From Microbacterium sp. T2.11-28 (lineage in GTDB: Bacteria; Actinomycetota; Actinomycetes; Actinomycetales; Microbacteriaceae): a DNA stretch of 64,000 nt. The notes beneath the pieces are model-generated. The model was not told the origin of the DNA, ran no database searches, and worked only from the letters and a program-made list of their open reading frames with translations. The stretch spans positions 799,446 through 863,445 of the forward strand of contig NZ_CATNHF010000001.1 of assembly GCF_950097975.1 (NCBI RefSeq), given 5' to 3'. Shown here piece after piece: positions 35,426 to 44,282 of this stretch. The stretch's first letter is position 1. Each line of letters starts with the position of its first letter. Both the position numbers and the translations under genes were made by a program.

Positions 35426-36028
35426 TCAGAAGGCTGCTGCGGGGAACGGCGGACCGCGGCGCGACAGCGAAGATGCGTGCCGACTCAGCGGAGCGTGCGA
35501 CGGACGGCCGACCGCTCGCACAGCGCGGCGGGGTGCACGGACGCTGGTGATCAGCTCGTGGACGAGCCGACGTAGCCATGCGGCGACGCGACCCGCGAGC
35601 ATCCGCAGCACGGCGGCGAGGCGCTCGCCCGACCAGAGCGCGAGCGTGGTGACGACCGCCGCCACCGCGTGGCCGACCCACATGGTCGGAGCGAGATGCT
35701 CGTGCATCGGCTCCGACGCCGGCGGCATCAAGGGCGTGCCCGCGTGGTGCGCGACGACCGCCTGTCCGGAGGGGGCAATGGTTCCGAGCACGAAAAGGAA
35801 GTGGAAGAGGACCTGACTGACGCCGACGCCGATGCCGAGACGGACGATAGACACCCGCCGCCCGGTCAACAGTGTGCACACCATCGTGGCGAGCAAGAGC
35901 GGCACAGCGATTCCAAGCCATCCCGGCATGACTCCGCCACCCGCAAGGTGAGACAGAAGCGCGGTGAATGTCGCCATGCCTGCCGCGAGAGCGCCGCGCG
36001 CTACACGTGCCGGCCGGGACAGAGTCAT
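35426..36028 (-). CDS. Polytopic membrane protein of the copper cluster
   Basis: 200 aa with five hydrophobic segments, a His/Met-containing loop (AHHAGTPLMPPASEPMHEHLAPTMW) facing outward by charge, and a basic C-terminus ending RRGPPFPAAAF. I know such proteins only as uncharacterised companions of CopC/PCuAC genes in actinobacteria. The His/Met loop could bind copper (inference). The start may be 36028 or an ATG six codons upstream (36046). It lies between the M23 peptidase and copC genes. Confidence 0.6.
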   Translation of the reverse strand: MTLSRPARVARGALAAGMATFTALLSHLAGGGVMPGWLGIAVPLLLATMVCTLLTGRRVSIVRLGIGVGVSQVLFHFLFVLGTIAPSGQAVVAHHAGTPLMPPASEPMHEHLAPTMWVGHAVAAVVTTLALWSGERLAAVLRMLAGRVAAWLRRLVHELITSVRAPRRAVRAVGRPSHAPLSRHASSLSRRGPPFPAAAF

Positions 36029-36065
36029 GAGCCCATTCTCACCCATGGTCGGGCGAGCCGCCCCG

Positions 36066-37445
36066 TCACAGGCGCACGCCCCGCGCGCGTAGGAAGGGGG
36101 CGGGGTCGATGCGCGTGCCGTTGCGGTAGATCTCGAAGTGGACGTGGCACCCGGTCGAGGCGCCCGTGTTGCCTGCGTAGGCGACGGTTTCGCCCGCGCG
36201 AACGGTGGCGCCCCATCGGACCGCGAAACCCGACGGTTTGATGTGGGCGTACGCGCTCATGATGCCGCCACCGTGGTCGATCTTCAGGTAGTTGCCCCAC
36301 GCGCCGTTGTACGCCGCGAAGACGACACGGCCGGCCGCAGCCGCAAACATGGGCGCGCTGCAGCCGGCGTACATGTCGGTTCCCCTGTGACCGCTGGAGG
36401 TGCAGTATCCGTTCGAGCAGATCGTCCCTCGCGCACCGAAATGCCCGCTGACTCCGCCGTAGGTCGGGCGCACCCATCCGGACGGCTGTACCTCGCCGGC
36501 GGGCGTCCCACTGTCGCCGTCTCCGGCACCCTCCTGTTCGCGTCGACGCCGCTCTTCCTCGCGAGCACGTCGTTCGGCCTCCTCACGTTCTCGACGTAGA
36601 CGGGCTTCGCGGGCCCTGCGGCGTGCTTCGACACCGTCCCGGTACTCGGCGATCGTGGTGGCGGTCGCGTCGCGAAGGGCAGCCAGTTGAGACTCGAGGG
36701 TGTCGAGTCGCTCGGCCTGCGCCTCGAGCGCTTCCTGGGCTGCGCGGGCTGCCTCCTGGGCACGGAGCATGGTGGCTTCGGCGGCTTGCTGAAGGCGGTC
36801 GCGTTCGACGCGCGCGATGTCGGCCTGATTCGAGAGGTTCTGCGCGTTATCTCTCGCGCCCACCGCGTCGGCGTAGACGCTTCGATTCGCATCGACGAGT
36901 TTCTCCATCGTGCCGAGCTTCGACAGAAGGTCTTCGGCAGCCACCGCGGATCCCGAGAAGAACAGTTCCAACGTCGTGTCTGACCCACCCATCCGGTACT
37001 GCTGCGCGGCGAGCCGGCCCAGCTTGTCGGCCGCGACTGCCGCACGATCCCGCTCCGCATCCGCTTGCTCCCGAAGCGACTCGGCGCGGTCCGAAGCCTC
37101 CTCGAACGCCTCCAGCGCCGCGATGTACTCACCGGAGAGCCGTTCAGCCTCAGATTGCTTCGCCGCAACATCGGCAGCGAGACCGTCGATGAGCGATTCG
37201 ATACGTGAGACCTCGCGTGCCTTGGCTGTTTGGCTCGCCTTCGCTCGCTCGACGTCGTCCCACGATGGATACGTCGCCGCCCACGCCGGAGCTGACACGG
37301 CGAGACCCGCGGTGGCGAGTCCGACGATTCCTACTCCCATGGCGCTACGACGCGACAAGAGCCGCCCGGCACCGAGCGATTGGAGTTCACGCTCGGACGG
37401 CGCGCAACCGCAATCGTCGGACGACCCGGCAGGGGTGGAACGCAC
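36066..37445 (-). CDS. Secreted M23 peptidase with coiled coil
   Basis: 459 aa. A twin-arginine-like signal (LLSRRSAMGVGIVGLATAGLAVSAPAWAA) is followed by a long coiled coil (~50-300) rich in Ala, Glu and Arg. The C-terminal M23 domain has zinc ligands in SGHRGTDMY (H and D) and CHVHFEIY (HxH), with YGNTG-like glycine loop AYAGNTGAST. This is the EnvC/NlpD layout of peptidoglycan endopeptidases or their activators. GTG 37445 is chosen because GAGGAG lies 6 nt upstream; GTG 37478 would add 11 residues. First gene of the leftward copper operon, divergent from the next operon. Confidence 0.88.
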   Translation of the reverse strand: MRSTPAGSSDDCGCAPSERELQSLGAGRLLSRRSAMGVGIVGLATAGLAVSAPAWAATYPSWDDVERAKASQTAKAREVSRIESLIDGLAADVAAKQSEAERLSGEYIAALEAFEEASDRAESLREQADAERDRAAVAADKLGRLAAQQYRMGGSDTTLELFFSGSAVAAEDLLSKLGTMEKLVDANRSVYADAVGARDNAQNLSNQADIARVERDRLQQAAEATMLRAQEAARAAQEALEAQAERLDTLESQLAALRDATATTIAEYRDGVEARRRAREARLRREREEAERRAREEERRRREQEGAGDGDSGTPAGEVQPSGWVRPTYGGVSGHFGARGTICSNGYCTSSGHRGTDMYAGCSAPMFAAAAGRVVFAAYNGAWGNYLKIDHGGGIMSAYAHIKPSGFAVRWGATVRAGETVAYAGNTGASTGCHVHFEIYRNGTRIDPAPFLRARGVRL

Positions 37446-37573
37446 GCGCGGCTCCTCACTTGTGATGATGCCGGTCACAGTAACAAGGAAAAGAGCGACA
37501 AAAGTGCACGATCAGTCCCGTCGGCAGTCGCTGTTGGCGGTCCCCAGCGCGGGTGCAGAGTAGGCTACGACTG
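37446..37573. promoter_or_regulatory. Divergent promoter region of the cargo operons
   Basis: 128 bp between the M23 gene and the rightward operon. TAGGCT at 37561-37566 lies 7 nt before the ATG of the small membrane protein, fitting a leaderless start. No CsoR-type operator (GGGG/CCCC palindrome) is visible. Confidence 0.45.
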
Positions 37574-38020
37574 ATGGATTCCCCGATCCGGCCACCGCAT
37601 CGCGGCAGGGTTGAGTCCATCAAACTGATAATGCGGACCATTCTCAGCGTGGCGCTCGGTCTTCTACTCTTGCTGGGCATCTCGACTACTTTTCACGGCC
37701 TAGGCGCCGACGCTGATGTGACGGTGTCTATGGCGTCATTGGACTCGCCGGAAAGCGTGATCGGGGACGAAGAGGTCGGGGCGCACGCAGCGAGCGTGAC
37801 GTCGTCCATCCTGTCTTCGGATGCCGTCGGTGCGGCACTCTGCCTGCTCGGGGTCCTTTGTGGGCTCGTGATCATCGCGGCGGTTCGACGTGTGCTCCGC
37901 ACGCGCTCAGTGGAAAGTGTGCTCCGTGTGAGGCGCCATCGCGTCGCGATCGTCGACCCGCCGGTGCAGATGCTCGCGCGGTGCCCGTCCCTCACGGAAC
38001 TAAACCTCTCTCGGACCTGA
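37574..38020 (+). CDS. Small membrane protein, first of a paralogous pair
   Basis: 148 aa with two hydrophobic helices (TILSVALGLLLLLGISTTFHGL and VGAALCLLGVLCGLVIIAAV) joined by an acidic, probably external loop. It ends with the short motif PSLTELNLSRT. The protein at 47381-47815 has the same plan and ends PSLTGLGISRT, so these are diverged paralogues. The two genes frame the cargo core in opposite orientation. It may belong to a DUF known from copper loci, but I cannot name it firmly. Confidence 0.65.
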   Translation: MDSPIRPPHRGRVESIKLIMRTILSVALGLLLLLGISTTFHGLGADADVTVSMASLDSPESVIGDEEVGAHAASVTSSILSSDAVGAALCLLGVLCGLVIIAAVRRVLRTRSVESVLRVRRHRVAIVDPPVQMLARCPSLTELNLSRT

Positions 38021-38101
38021 GTTCGACACGCCTGCCATCGTGCAGGTCCAAGCCGGCAGTCGCCGGCCCCTTCGTGTCGTCCCCGTCCTTGGAGAACCTG
38101 A

Positions 38102-38272
38102 ATGAGAACCCGACTCATGGTGATCGTGCTGATCGCAGCGATCGCCTCACTAGCCCTTGCCATCGCATTCATCATCGTCTTGATCGATGAGGGCCGCCTG
38201 ACGACAGCTTCCGATGACGACGGGCCGGCCAGGCTCGCGTCCGCCGCCGTGTCGACTGGTGGCGGCTCATGA
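38102..38272 (+). CDS. 56-aa single-TM protein
   Basis: Starts MRTRLMVIVLIAAIASLALA and continues as one hydrophobic helix to about residue 28, then an acidic and small-residue tail (DEGRLTTASDDDGPARLASA). Its TGA overlaps the ATG of the FAD oxidoreductase (ATGA), so translation is probably coupled. GAGAACCTGA lies just upstream. No function can be assigned; the coupling and sensible codon use are the reasons for calling it. Confidence 0.65.
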   Translation: MRTRLMVIVLIAAIASLALAIAFIIVLIDEGRLTTASDDDGPARLASAAVSTGGGS

Positions 38273-39297
38273 TGCTCGCGCCACCAGGACTCTCTTATCG
38301 TCGCGTGATTATCGTCGGTGCGGGTCAGGCGGGACTCGCCGTCGCCGCGGCCCTGCGCGCCGAGGGACTTGAGCCCCAACGCGACTTCATCGTCATCGAC
38401 GGCGCGCCCAGTCTCCACCTGCGCAGCTGGCGCGATCGACGCGCCACTCTGGAACTACTGAGCGACGCCCGCCACAGTGCGTTCCCGTGGCGTCCGCTAC
38501 CCGGCGACCAGCGACGACGGATTCAGGCCGACGAGATGGCGGACTATCTCTCTGCAGTCGAAGCCGCCCTCGGAGTGGAGACGCGATGGAATGTGCGGGC
38601 TACCAGCGTCGAGCATTCCGGCAGCGGCACCACATTGTTCCTCTCGACATCGGCGGGCATTGTCCAGACCCGCAACGTCGTCTGCGCCACGGGAGCGACC
38701 TCGCGTCCAGCGAGCCCGTCGTGGGCGTCATACCTGGCTGTGCCTGGCATCGTTCTTCACAGTCACGACTATCGGTCGCCCGACCAGATCCCCCGCGGCG
38801 ACGTCCTGATCGTCGGCGGCGGAAATGCCGGCGTGCGACTGGCGCATGAACTGTCTGCGACTCACCGGGTCACCCTCGCGACGCGTACACCGCGTGTCAT
38901 ACGCGCAGACCGAGGGCGCGCGCCCCGTGCGGGCCGTCCACCCCGGTTCGCCCCCCGCGCCGCTCACCGTGAACCTGTCCATGGCCCGAACCTCGCAGCG
39001 CTCCGCCGCAGCGGCGTGACCCTGGCGTCCGGCGTCGTCCACGCGGATGGCGCTCGCGTGAGGTTCGCCGACGGTTCGGTGGCGTCGCCGACATCGGTTG
39101 TGCTCGCTACTGGATACCACCCCGGTGACGAGTGGCTCGCCGGCGCGACGCCACAGCCCCGCCGCGCCACGCTCACCGACATCCCGGGGCTGTTCGTCGC
39201 GGGCATCCCGAGGTTCGGTCGCCCCGAGTCCGTGACGATTGCCGGGGTCTGGAACGACGCGACGATCATCGCGCAGCACATCATGGGGCGACCGTGA
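38269..39297 (+). CDS. FAD-dependent oxidoreductase (flavin monooxygenase-like)
   Basis: 342 aa. The N-terminal FAD motif VIIVGAGQAGLAVAAAL and the NAD(P)H motif VLIVGGGNAGVRLAHEL are both intact, and ATGYHPGDEW matches the ATG motif of this group. The segment SWRDRRATLELLSDARHSAFPWRPLPG resembles the substrate side of FMO/CzcO-like proteins that appear in metal-resistance loci. It is probably cytoplasmic. It is translationally coupled to the 56-aa protein. Confidence 0.85.
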   Translation: MMLAPPGLSYRRVIIVGAGQAGLAVAAALRAEGLEPQRDFIVIDGAPSLHLRSWRDRRATLELLSDARHSAFPWRPLPGDQRRRIQADEMADYLSAVEAALGVETRWNVRATSVEHSGSGTTLFLSTSAGIVQTRNVVCATGATSRPASPSWASYLAVPGIVLHSHDYRSPDQIPRGDVLIVGGGNAGVRLAHELSATHRVTLATRTPRVIRADRGRAPRAGRPPRFAPRAAHREPVHGPNLAALRRSGVTLASGVVHADGARVRFADGSVASPTSVVLATGYHPGDEWLAGATPQPRRATLTDIPGLFVAGIPRFGRPESVTIAGVWNDATIIAQHIMGRP

Positions 39298-39350
39298 CAC
39301 TGATACTGCCGACAACCCTGCGCCCCTCTGCGCAAGATGAAAGGATCTCC

Positions 39351-39608
39351 GTGCGACCATCACTTCTGGCGAGGATCATCGCTTCATTCGCCGTCGTCAT
39401 CGGCTCGGTGGTGATGGCAACGGTGCCCGCCTACGCCGCGGACGTGCACCCGCCGGCGGTCGACGGCACCGCTTCCTTCCCGCTGCTGGCGGCGATCGGC
39501 ATGGCCATCGTGCTCGTCTTCGGACTCGTGCTTGTCCTCCGGCTCGGATCCATCCACAAGAAGCGCATGCGAGAGGAAGAGGCGGAGTCCCTCTCGGATG
39601 ATGCCTGA
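39351..39608 (+). CDS. Small secreted/membrane protein
   Basis: 85 aa from GTG with AAGGA 6 nt upstream. A signal-like segment (SLLARIIASFAVVIGSVVMATVPAYAA) would be cleaved after AYA, leaving HPPAVDGTASF, one transmembrane helix (LLAAIGMAIVLVFGLVLVL), and a charged tail. It overlaps the CtaG-like gene by 8 bp. A GTG at 39294 in frame is an alternative start. Function unknown. Confidence 0.65.
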   Translation: MRPSLLARIIASFAVVIGSVVMATVPAYAADVHPPAVDGTASFPLLAAIGMAIVLVFGLVLVLRLGSIHKKRMREEEAESLSDDA

Positions 39609-40599
39609 GCCCGCGTGGGCGACGCGGGCTGCTCTTCCCCACCCTTCCGATCCGCCCACCATTGCATCGATGCTGCAACTCGAGGTGCACAGCGTTTCGT
39701 TGCTGAGCGTCTTCGCGATCTGCCTGGCAGCGCTGTACGTGCTCGCTGTGATCCGGGTGCGCCGACGAGGGGTGCGCTGGTCGATGACCCGAACGCTGCT
39801 CTTCGTCGCCGGATGCACGCTCATCGTGCTCGTGACCGGCACCGAGCTCGATGCCTACGGGGAGCAGTTGTTCTCCGTCTTCATGTTCCAGCAACTCACT
39901 CTGATGATCGCCGTGCCGCCGCTGCTCGTGTGGGGGTCGCCGGGACGGCTCCTCCTGCGAGCGGTGCCGCACCGGGGTCTAGGCGGTCTCGTGCAGCGTG
40001 CAGCCCTCGGGGGGCTGCGGTCTCGGTGGGCCCGCGTGCTGCTGCACCCGGCAGTGACCGTCACGACGTTCCTCATGAGCTACTACGGGCTGTACTTCGC
40101 GGGTATCGCCGACAACGCGCTCCGCTGGGAGGGCGGACATGTTGCTCTTGAGACGGCTTTCCTCGCGGCGGGGGTGCTCTTCCACCTACCGGTGTTGTCG
40201 GATGATCCCCTCCCCGTGCGCCACGGTCACGTCGCGGGCATCCTCGACGTCTTCATCGAGATCGCTCTCCATGCGTTCTTCGGCGTCATCATCATGATGA
40301 GCACTCGCCTGCTCCTCGACACGTTCGCAAACCCACCCAGCGCGTGGGGCATCGATCCGCTGGCCGACCAGGGCGTCGCCGGCGGACTCGCCTGGGGCTA
40401 CGGAGAAGGACCGACTGTCCTGATTCTGATCTATCTGCTGCACCGATGGTTCCGAGACGACACGCGACGCGACGCGGCCAGAGATCAGCGTGTGGATCGC
40501 GATGGCGATCCCGAGTTGGACGCCTACAACACCTACCTCGCACGGCTCAATGCAGCCGATACTCCACCCACTGAGAGAGCGGACGAACACCCCTCATGA
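39601..40599 (+). CDS. CtaG-like (caa3_CtaG) membrane protein
   Basis: 332 aa with seven or more membrane helices. The caa3_CtaG pattern is seen: LFSVFMFQQLTLMIAVPPLLVWGSPGRLLLRAVP, then HPAVTVTTFLMSYYGLYF, and FLAAGVLFHLPVLSDDP. Family members take part in cytochrome oxidase copper-site assembly. This suits the PCuAC and CopC genes on the other strand. ATG 39598 or 39601 is likely; a later Met at 39670 directly precedes the first helix. Confidence 0.82.
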   Translation: MPEPAWATRAALPHPSDPPTIASMLQLEVHSVSLLSVFAICLAALYVLAVIRVRRRGVRWSMTRTLLFVAGCTLIVLVTGTELDAYGEQLFSVFMFQQLTLMIAVPPLLVWGSPGRLLLRAVPHRGLGGLVQRAALGGLRSRWARVLLHPAVTVTTFLMSYYGLYFAGIADNALRWEGGHVALETAFLAAGVLFHLPVLSDDPLPVRHGHVAGILDVFIEIALHAFFGVIIMMSTRLLLDTFANPPSAWGIDPLADQGVAGGLAWGYGEGPTVLILIYLLHRWFRDDTRRDAARDQRVDRDGDPELDAYNTYLARLNAADTPPTERADEHPS

Positions 40600-40955
40600 C
40601 GAAACGACCTCCCGTCCCGTCCGAACGGCAGCGCAACGCGCTCCTCCCCGGGCTGATTCTCGGAGCCACCCTGCTCGTCGGAATCATCTACATCGGCGAG
40701 GCAGGCGCATCCATCATCCGATTCATCGTCGCGATCCTCGCCGTGATCATCGCGTGGTTCGCGGTACCCGCAAGGCAGTGGTGGTGGCTCCCGCCGATGA
40801 TCGCTGTTGCCGTTCTGTGGAATCCTGTCTTCCCCCTCTCCTTCTTGGGCGACCTCTGGATCGTGGCACACATCGTGGCCGCCATCGTCAGCGTCGCAGC
40901 GGGCTCGTTCATCAGCATCCCCCGCGTCATTCCGGAGGTCAGCCGTGCTCAATGA
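40596..40955 (+). CDS. Small polytopic membrane protein (DUF6804-like)
   Basis: 119 aa with four hydrophobic segments and the motif AVLWNPVFPLSFLGDLWIVAHIVAA, which I associate with DUF6804. It overlaps the CtaG-like gene by 4 bp and the VKOR gene by 11 bp, so it is an embedded member of this operon. The role is unknown. Confidence 0.65.
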   Translation: MTKRPPVPSERQRNALLPGLILGATLLVGIIYIGEAGASIIRFIVAILAVIIAWFAVPARQWWWLPPMIAVAVLWNPVFPLSFLGDLWIVAHIVAAIVSVAAGSFISIPRVIPEVSRAQ

Positions 40956-41541
40956 CAGAACCGACTCTCGCGAAACCCTCTTCGCATCGTTCCTCATCGC
41001 CACGGGGCTCATTGGGTTGATGGCTTCGCTCGCGCTGTCGATCGAGAAGATCGAGAAGCTGCAGAATCCGCAGGGGGTGCTGAGCTGCGACGTTTCGGTG
41101 CTCGTGCAGTGCTCCGCCAATCTCGACAGTCCTCAGGGGGCCGTGTTCGGTTTCCCCAACCCGTACCTTGGGCTCGTCGGGTTCGCCCTCGTCCTCTGTG
41201 TCGGGGTCGCCGTGCTGGCGACGCCGGGATTCACCCGATGGTTCTGGGTGGCGTTCCATGTCGGCGTCACAGGTGCGGTCGTCTTCGTGGCGTGGTTGAT
41301 CTCGCAGAGCATCTACGTGCTCGGGACCCTGTGCCCCTGGTGCATGGTCGTCTGGGTGACCACCATCCCGCTCTTCCTCACGGTCTCGGGGCGGCACCTG
41401 CGCCGCGGGGTGTACGGCGCTCGCGCGAAGAAGGTCGGTGAATCGGTCTGGCCTTGGTTGCCACTGGTGGCGATCGTGTCACTCGCGATCGTCGCGGTAC
41501 TCGCTCAGCTCCGGCTGAACGTGCTCGCCTCGATTCTCTGA
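40945..41541 (+). CDS. Vitamin K epoxide reductase (VKOR) family protein
   Basis: 198 aa with five helices. The VKOR cysteines are present: the shuttle pair C48 and C56 (SCDVSVLVQC) and the active CPWC at 130-133 in a membrane helix. Bacterial VKOR reoxidises DsbA-type proteins using menaquinone, so it should pair with the DsbA-like protein encoded at 43623-44282. GGAGG lies 7 nt before the GTG. The 3' end overlaps the convergent lspA by 63 bp. Confidence 0.93.
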   Translation: MLNDRTDSRETLFASFLIATGLIGLMASLALSIEKIEKLQNPQGVLSCDVSVLVQCSANLDSPQGAVFGFPNPYLGLVGFALVLCVGVAVLATPGFTRWFWVAFHVGVTGAVVFVAWLISQSIYVLGTLCPWCMVVWVTTIPLFLTVSGRHLRRGVYGARAKKVGESVWPWLPLVAIVSLAIVAVLAQLRLNVLASIL

Positions 41542-42063
41542 GGCTCCGCGCGACCGGCGCGACATGAAAAGCAGGACGAGTCCGAGGCCGACGCCAAGCG
41601 CGACGTCAGCAAGATTTCCGATGAACAGGTTGCCATAGGCCAGGAAATCGATCACATGGCCGACGCCGAAGCCCGGCGGGGCGAAGAGCCGGTCGATGAG
41701 GTTGCCCATCGCACCACCCCACAGAAGCCCGATCGCGAACGCCCACCGGGCGGTGCGCACCTTGCTCGCGGCGATGAAAGCGACCGGCATCGCGACGGTG
41801 GCGAGAGCCGTGAAGATCCAGGTCGAACCGGATCCGAACGACATGATCGTGCCCGGATTGAACGCGAGCTGCAACCCGAGCAGGTCACCCAGCAGCGGTC
41901 GGCGCGTCGACTCGGACAGAGTGTCGAGAGCGACCGCCTTCGACACCTGGTCGATGACGACGACGACGGCGGTGATGATCACAGTGAGCGCGAACAAGCG
42001 CAGACGCGCGCGGTCGCCGAGGAATCGGCGGGGCAACGCAGGATCGGGCTCAGGCATGGACAT
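41479..42063 (-). CDS. lspA: Lipoprotein signal peptidase (signal peptidase II)
   Basis: 194 aa with four helices. The catalytic aspartates lie in GNLIDRLF and NLADVALG, and the FNPGTIMSFGS segment matches the family NxGxxF region. It cleaves prolipoproteins before the lipid-modified Cys. It is last in a leftward operon that begins with a lipoprotein TlpA and includes lnt, and the element encodes other lipoproteins (PCuAC). A chromosomal lspA is expected elsewhere, so this is probably an accessory copy. Confidence 0.92.
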   Translation of the reverse strand: MSMPEPDPALPRRFLGDRARLRLFALTVIITAVVVVIDQVSKAVALDTLSESTRRPLLGDLLGLQLAFNPGTIMSFGSGSTWIFTALATVAMPVAFIAASKVRTARWAFAIGLLWGGAMGNLIDRLFAPPGFGVGHVIDFLAYGNLFIGNLADVALGVGLGLVLLFMSRRSRGASENRGEHVQPELSEYRDDRE

Positions 42064-43651
42064 GGGAGCTCTTCTCTCGAGTTCGAAGTAATGTGGCGTC
42101 GGGAGTACGAGCGGAGTACAGGAGGGCGACGACGAGGGTCAACGCGCCGAGGCCGACGACGACAGGTGATATCCACGGGCCGATGAGAGCCGCGAGGGTC
42201 GCGCCGGTGCGAAGTTCGACATCGGCGACAGCGGCCGCGACCGTATCGGGCGCTGCCGAGTCGAGAACGGCGCCGTCCGGAGCGAACACCTGGCTCGTGC
42301 CGACGGTGGAGACATTGACAACGGCACGACCGGTCTCGATCGCGCGCATTCGCGCGATCGCGGCTTGCTGAAGATTCTCGTCGGTCCCGCGGAAATCGGC
42401 GTTGTTCGTCTGGAAAACGAACACCTCCGCGCCATCTCGGATGCCGTCGTAGATGACGGCGTCGTAGATGACGTCAAAGCAGATCGCGAGTCCGACGGTG
42501 CTCGCGTCGACGGTGACGACGGGCGGGAGCATACCCGGGGTGTATTCGCGGCGGATGAGGTCGATGAACTGGGGTGCGATGCGCTCGTAGAACCAGCGGT
42601 CCGGCACACGCTCTCCGAACGGCACCGGGTTGACCTTGTCATGATGCTGCGGCGGGATGCCGGGCTGCCAGAGGAGGGAGGTGTTGAACGTGTTCTCGCC
42701 GCGTTGCGTTGCGGCGTTGATCAGAAGCGGCGCGCCCATAGCGTCCGAGAGCGTGTCGAGCGTTGAGGCTGTCACCCCGTCTGCGAGGGGGTCGCTGTCC
42801 ACGCTCCCTTCCGGCCACGCCACGAGGTCGAGATCTTCGCCTCGCAGCCGTTCGGTTGCGCTGAGCTGAGCACGGAGGATCTCTCCGTCGCTCGCGGTAT
42901 CGAAGTATGCCGTCGGGCCATTCCCCTGCACCCACCCGATGCGGATGCTGCCCGCGGGCGTCGTCGGGAACTGCGGGACGACGGCGAACGACACCAACGC
43001 CATCGCGGTGATCGAGATCGTTCGAGCACGGAAGCGACTCCGCAGCCGCACGACCTCGACAGCGAGCGCGCTGGTCAACACGACGAGGAATGTCAGGCCG
43101 GTCACGCCGACCCACGACAGGAGTTCGGCGAAGGGGCCATTCACTTGACTCGTCCCGATCCGCGCCCAGGGAAAGCCTCCATACGGCCACGCGCCCATCA
43201 GGACTTCACGACCAGTCCACACCGTCGCGACTCCGGCGGCCACGATGATCGGTCTTCCGCGTCCCATCGAGACTCGGTCCAGACCGCGATACACCACGGC
43301 AATGGCGGCGGCTCCCACGGCGAACAGCGCCGTCTCCAACGTCGCGAGCGCGAGCCACGGAACCGGACCGAGAAAGCCGCCGACCCAGACCAGCTGAGTG
43401 AGATGGAAGACCGCGCCGAACACTCCCCCCACGAGGAGCGCGCCGCCCACTCCACGCCCCGCAAGGGTGAGGAGCCCGGCAGCCACTCCGAGGAACGCCA
43501 GCGGCCACCATGCGAGCGCGGGAAACGCGCCGTCGAGTGCCAGCCCGCCGACGGCGGAGATCGGAACCGCGGCGGCCAGCGGTACGCGCCGCTGTCCGCG
43601 GGCGGTGATCGGGCGGGCTGTGTCAGCCGGCGATGGCGCGGTCGAGAGCAT
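42050..43651 (-). CDS. lnt: Apolipoprotein N-acyltransferase
   Basis: 533 aa. An N-terminal six- to seven-helix region (1-210) is followed by the nitrilase-fold domain. The catalytic triad is Glu in WPEGS, Lys in DKVNPVPFGE, and Cys in AICFDVIYD; GERVPDR and QTNNADF are also family-typical. A C-terminal helix closes it. It N-acylates lipoproteins after LspA. Its start overlaps the DsbA-like gene by 29 bp and its end overlaps lspA by 14 bp. Confidence 0.93.
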   Translation of the reverse strand: MLSTAPSPADTARPITARGQRRVPLAAAVPISAVGGLALDGAFPALAWWPLAFLGVAAGLLTLAGRGVGGALLVGGVFGAVFHLTQLVWVGGFLGPVPWLALATLETALFAVGAAAIAVVYRGLDRVSMGRGRPIIVAAGVATVWTGREVLMGAWPYGGFPWARIGTSQVNGPFAELLSWVGVTGLTFLVVLTSALAVEVVRLRSRFRARTISITAMALVSFAVVPQFPTTPAGSIRIGWVQGNGPTAYFDTASDGEILRAQLSATERLRGEDLDLVAWPEGSVDSDPLADGVTASTLDTLSDAMGAPLLINAATQRGENTFNTSLLWQPGIPPQHHDKVNPVPFGERVPDRWFYERIAPQFIDLIRREYTPGMLPPVVTVDASTVGLAICFDVIYDAVIYDGIRDGAEVFVFQTNNADFRGTDENLQQAAIARMRAIETGRAVVNVSTVGTSQVFAPDGAVLDSAAPDTVAAAVADVELRTGATLAALIGPWISPVVVGLGALTLVVALLYSARTPDATLLRTREKSSHVHA

Positions 43652-44282
43652 CGGTGAGGTCGGTCAGCTGCGTGAGCTCCAGCTTCTCGCCGTCGAGGAA
43701 GAAGGTCGGTGTTCCCTCCACGTTCCAGTCGAGGCCCTCGGCATAGTCCATCTCGACCCGGGCCTGCGTCTCCGGGTCGGCGACCGCGGCATCGAAGGCG
43801 TCCATGTCGAGGCCGAGCTCCTCCGCGAAGCCACGGAAGCGCTCCGCCTCCGACGTCTGCTTCTCGCCCCACTCGGCCTGCGTTTCGAACATCCGGCTGT
43901 ACATCTCCTCAACCTGTCCCTGTTGCGCGGCGGCCTCGACGGCGATGGCGGCGTTCATCGAGTTGAGGTGCGACGGGATAGGGAAGTAGCGGATGGCGAA
44001 GTTGATGTCGCCGCGGTACTGCTCGCGCACCTGCTCGATCACGGGATAGAGCCCACCACAGGCCTCGCACTCGAAGTCGAGGAACTCGACGAGCGTCGGA
44101 GCATCGGCACCGGCGTCGTCGAGGACATGCGTGTTGCTGCGCGTACCCGGCAGGGCGCCGTCGCTGCTGCTCTCGGGCGCGGGAGCGGTGGGCTGGTTCA
44201 TCATCGTGATGAGGATCGCGCCGATACCGAGGGCGATGAGTGCGGCGATGACGATGATCGTCACCTTGGCAGGTGTCTTCAT
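43623..44282 (-). CDS. DsbA-like thiol-disulfide oxidoreductase
   Basis: 219 aa. One N-terminal membrane anchor (VTIIVIAALIALGIGAILITMM) is followed by a thioredoxin/DsbA fold with active site CEAC (72-75) in EFLDFECEACGGLYP, and the cis-Pro loop GTPTFFLDG. It should form disulfides in exported proteins, with VKOR as the probable reoxidant. It overlaps resB by 4 bp. Confidence 0.92.
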   Translation of the reverse strand: MKTPAKVTIIVIAALIALGIGAILITMMNQPTAPAPESSSDGALPGTRSNTHVLDDAGADAPTLVEFLDFECEACGGLYPVIEQVREQYRGDINFAIRYFPIPSHLNSMNAAIAVEAAAQQGQVEEMYSRMFETQAEWGEKQTSEAERFRGFAEELGLDMDAFDAAVADPETQARVEMDYAEGLDWNVEGTPTFFLDGEKLELTQLTDLTDALDRAIAG

